Assembly: GCF_019195455.1 (NCBI RefSeq)
Contig: NZ_JAIMBW010000001.1
Coordinates: 3,748,001-3,812,000 of the forward strand
DNA: 64,000 nucleotides
Reading direction: 5' to 3'
Source of the DNA: Gymnodinialimonas phycosphaerae
Lineage (GTDB): Bacteria > Pseudomonadota > Alphaproteobacteria > Rhodobacterales > Rhodobacteraceae
This document shows, in pieces, positions 62,233 to 64,000 of the stretch. Numbering within the stretch: the stretch's first letter is position 1; every line of letters starts with the position of its first letter. The notes beneath the pieces are model-generated. The model was not told where the DNA came from. It made no database searches and saw nothing but the letters and a program-made list of their open reading frames with translations. The translations under genes and the position numbers were made by a program.

Positions 62233-62245
62233 AGGAAAGCTGCCG

Positions 62246-62887
62246 ATGCGCTGGCCCCGGATTATCATTCTGCTGATCGTGTTGTCGATTCTTGGGGCCT
62301 TCGCCCACTACACGCTGCCGCAGCGCGACATCGTTCGGATTACCGGCACTGAATCGGTGCGCGAGGAATTCACCTCGTGGAACCGCTGGTTCTATGCTGA
62401 TGGCGAGGGGGGCGCGCTTGCCGCCGCCGGAAGCAATCGCGATATCCGGTTCATCAACACCGTGTTCCCTGACGAGGTGAACGCCGCCGGAGAGGTCACC
62501 GAGCCCGGCCGCGTCATGGTCTATCGCAACGAGGATACCGGCTTTGGCTGGCCGCCCTACTTCAAACTGGATACGGCGGATTTGCAGGCAGAGGCAACGA
62601 ACCTGGTGTCGACCGCGGCGGACCCGCAGTGGGTTGCCATAACCCATTACGGCTGGAGGCTGCATTTCCCGACGGCCTACCCCAATGCCGTGTCCGTGCG
62701 CCCGGTCGATGGCCCGGACGTTCGCCTGATCCCCTGGACCAATATCGTGATCCTGCTGATCCTGGCGGCGCTGATCTTCTTGATCTGGCGTATGTGGGAG
62801 CGGTTCGAGGACCGCGTGATCGCGCCTCTCGTCGATGGCACGGCTGTGCGGTGGGCAAAGCTCAAGGATCGGCTCAGCGGGCGGTAA
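62246..62887 (+). CDS. DUF1523 family membrane protein
   Basis: 213-aa protein with an N-terminal helix, a periplasmic domain (QRDIVRITGTESVREEF, FINTVFPDEVN, MVYRNEDTGFGWPPYFKLDT) and a C-terminal helix. These are hallmarks of DUF1523. Function unknown. Confidence 0.85.
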   Translation: MRWPRIIILLIVLSILGAFAHYTLPQRDIVRITGTESVREEFTSWNRWFYADGEGGALAAAGSNRDIRFINTVFPDEVNAAGEVTEPGRVMVYRNEDTGFGWPPYFKLDTADLQAEATNLVSTAADPQWVAITHYGWRLHFPTAYPNAVSVRPVDGPDVRLIPWTNIVILLILAALIFLIWRMWERFEDRVIAPLVDGTAVRWAKLKDRLSGR

Positions 62888-62941
62888 CGCAGGCGGGCAC
62901 CCGGATTGGCGACGCCTGCGCGGGGGCCAGGCCTGGGGTTT

Positions 62942-62965
62942 GAGTTGTATTTGGCAAGATGAAGG
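62942..62965 (+). repeat. Dispersed intergenic repeat, copy E
   Basis: GAGTTGTATTTGGCAAGATG followed by AAGG, in the convergent gap between the DUF1523 gene and the aldehyde dehydrogenase gene. It is closest to copy A. Confidence 0.65.
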
Positions 62966-63013
62966 ACGGAGCGGTGCGCCCCGGGACCGAGCGGTGACGC
63001 GGGTTCCGGGGGG

Positions 63014-64000
63014 CTATTCGCCGTAGGGGATCCAGATGGTTTTGGTCTCCGTTCCCGCGTCAAGGAAAGGGCGCAGGTTGGGGGCGGTCCAGTCGGGGTT
63101 GCCGCCGGTGTTTGTCCAGGTGCGTTTGAGGTTGTTGGCAGAGGCCTTCTCAAGCGCTGTCGGATCCACGTGCGGCGAGAACGCCCAAAGCGCGTCGACC
63201 TCCATATGCCCAGCCAATGTCGGCGCGAGGTCCATGTGGTTTCCGGTCACGATATTGACGACGCCCGCGGGGACATCTGACGTTTCCAGCACCTGGTAGA
63301 GGTCCGTCATCACCAGGGGGGCTGCCTGTGACGGTGCCAGCACGATCCGGTTGCCCATCGCCAGCGCCGCTGCGAGGAGCGTCGTAGACGCGAGGAGGGG
63401 CGCGTCGTCGGGCGCGAGGGCGCCGACGATGCCGACAGGCTCTTTCATGGCCAGCGCCACGCCCCGCAGCGGGACGCCCTTGGTGGACCCGTCGAACTTG
63501 TCGGCCCAGGCGGCTGCGGTGAACAGCTGGTCGATGGTGGCCGTCACCTCTGCCGTGGCCTTGCCGTGCGAGGTGCCGATGGAGGTGCCGATCCGGTCGG
63601 CGAATTCATCCGCGCGCGCCGACAGGTTCTCGGCCAGGTAATAGAGGATCTGCGCCCGCAGATGCCCCGTGGACCCGCTCCATTTGGCGGCCCCGCGCGC
63701 GGCCTCCACCGCGTTGCGGATGTCCTTGCGGTTGCCTTGGCCGGTATGCCCCAGAAGCACGCCCTTGCGCGAGTAGTGGGCCGTTGAATAGCCCCCATCG
63801 GGCCGCGCCTGCTTGCCGCCGATATACATTTTCGCGGTCCGGTCGAGGTCCGCGACTGCGGACGTCGCGGGTGCCTCCGGCACTGCGATGGCCTTTGCCG
63901 CCGTCAGTTTCGCGTCGCTCTTCAGGTAAGCGCCAAGGCCTTCCCATCCGCCTTCACGCCCGAAGCCGCTTTCGCGGACGCCGCCGAAGGGGGCCGCCGC
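63014..64000 (-). CDS. Two-module aldehyde dehydrogenase, C-terminal part (runs off window)
   Basis: 329 in-frame codons, open to the right edge. The first residues APFGGVRESGFGREGGWEGL are the C-terminal signature of one ALDH module. A linker of about 40 residues follows, and then a second ALDH-like module (KMYIGGKQARPDGGYST, MKEPVGIVGALAPDDAPLL, PAGVVNIVTGNH). The second module stops before the catalytic-Cys region and has no ELGGK Glu motif, so it is probably non-catalytic. Many Rhodobacteraceae have such tandem ALDH proteins near deoC. A GTG at 63883 could be misread as a separate start. Confidence 0.85.
   Translation of the reverse strand, partial: AAAPFGGVRESGFGREGGWEGLGAYLKSDAKLTAAKAIAVPEAPATSAVADLDRTAKMYIGGKQARPDGGYSTAHYSRKGVLLGHTGQGNRKDIRNAVEAARGAAKWSGSTGHLRAQILYYLAENLSARADEFADRIGTSIGTSHGKATAEVTATIDQLFTAAAWADKFDGSTKGVPLRGVALAMKEPVGIVGALAPDDAPLLASTTLLAAALAMGNRIVLAPSQAAPLVMTDLYQVLETSDVPAGVVNIVTGNHMDLAPTLAGHMEVDALWAFSPHVDPTALEKASANNLKRTWTNTGGNPDWTAPNLRPFLDAGTETKTIWIPYGE

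Overview
The window is a 64 kb piece of a GC-rich alphaproteobacterial chromosome, almost certainly a marine Rhodobacteraceae (Roseobacter-group) member. The evidence is the ybeY-corC-lnt-metK order with a SAM/SAH riboswitch (a Rhodobacterales RNA class) on metK, a MipZ-type division ATPase, an F0 ATP synthase operon separate from F1 (atpI-B-E-F'-F), the ffh-GNAT-chorismate mutase-rpsP-rimM-trmD-rplS-rpmE cluster, and a CtrA-type TTAA-N7-TTAAC box. No rRNA, tRNA, CRISPR array, transposase or intact prophage was seen.

Layout. 1-9.4 kb: housekeeping run ybeY, corC-like, lnt, riboswitch, metK, a small membrane gene that begins inside the metK terminator, trmB, aroA, cmk. The aroA-cmk interval holds two broken genes (a fatty-acid desaturase with an out-of-frame internal deletion and an ArsR remnant) and one small membrane gene. 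9.4-13.2 kb: a KAP-family P-loop NTPase sits between cmk and rpsA; the rpsA leader is a chain of hairpins, including a tandem pair of homologous stem-loops that differ by compensatory base changes. 13.2-22 kb: an HTH/PspB-like/DUF3817/CopD-like operon, ADP-ribosylglycohydrolase, metallo-beta-lactamase-fold hydrolase, membrane AraC regulator divergent from a secreted hydrolase with phased repeats between them, an Hsp70-like protein and a winged-HTH/TPR regulator. 22-31 kb: GbsR-type regulator with cydAB, methyltransferase, mipZ, TPR protein, homocysteine methyltransferase, rpmE, rplS, a decayed ORF, trmD. 31-38.5 kb: ABC-2 exporter, rimM, rpsP, chorismate mutase, four tandem GNAT acetyltransferases, ffh. 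38.5-46.8 kb: azoR/LysR pair, EamA transporter, DinB-like protein, ArsR with a clear operator, F0 operon. 46.8-61.9 kb: a long minus-strand locus (peptide-type ABC transporter, aldehyde dehydrogenase, SDR, cupin, P1 peptidase) divergent from a clear creatinase, then a secreted acidic repeat protein, a solute-binding protein, a sulfotransferase and an M20 peptidase. 61.9-64 kb: two small membrane proteins and the C-terminal part of a two-module aldehyde dehydrogenase running off the window.

The most notable non-coding signals are the covarying hairpin pair before rpsA, the metK riboswitch, a dispersed intergenic repeat family (five copies with core GGCAAGATGAAG), a 16-bp palindrome occurring twice, a 13-bp tandem repeat, and several inverted or phased repeats next to regulator genes. 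All functional statements come from reading the translations and from remembered family motifs; no database search was run.
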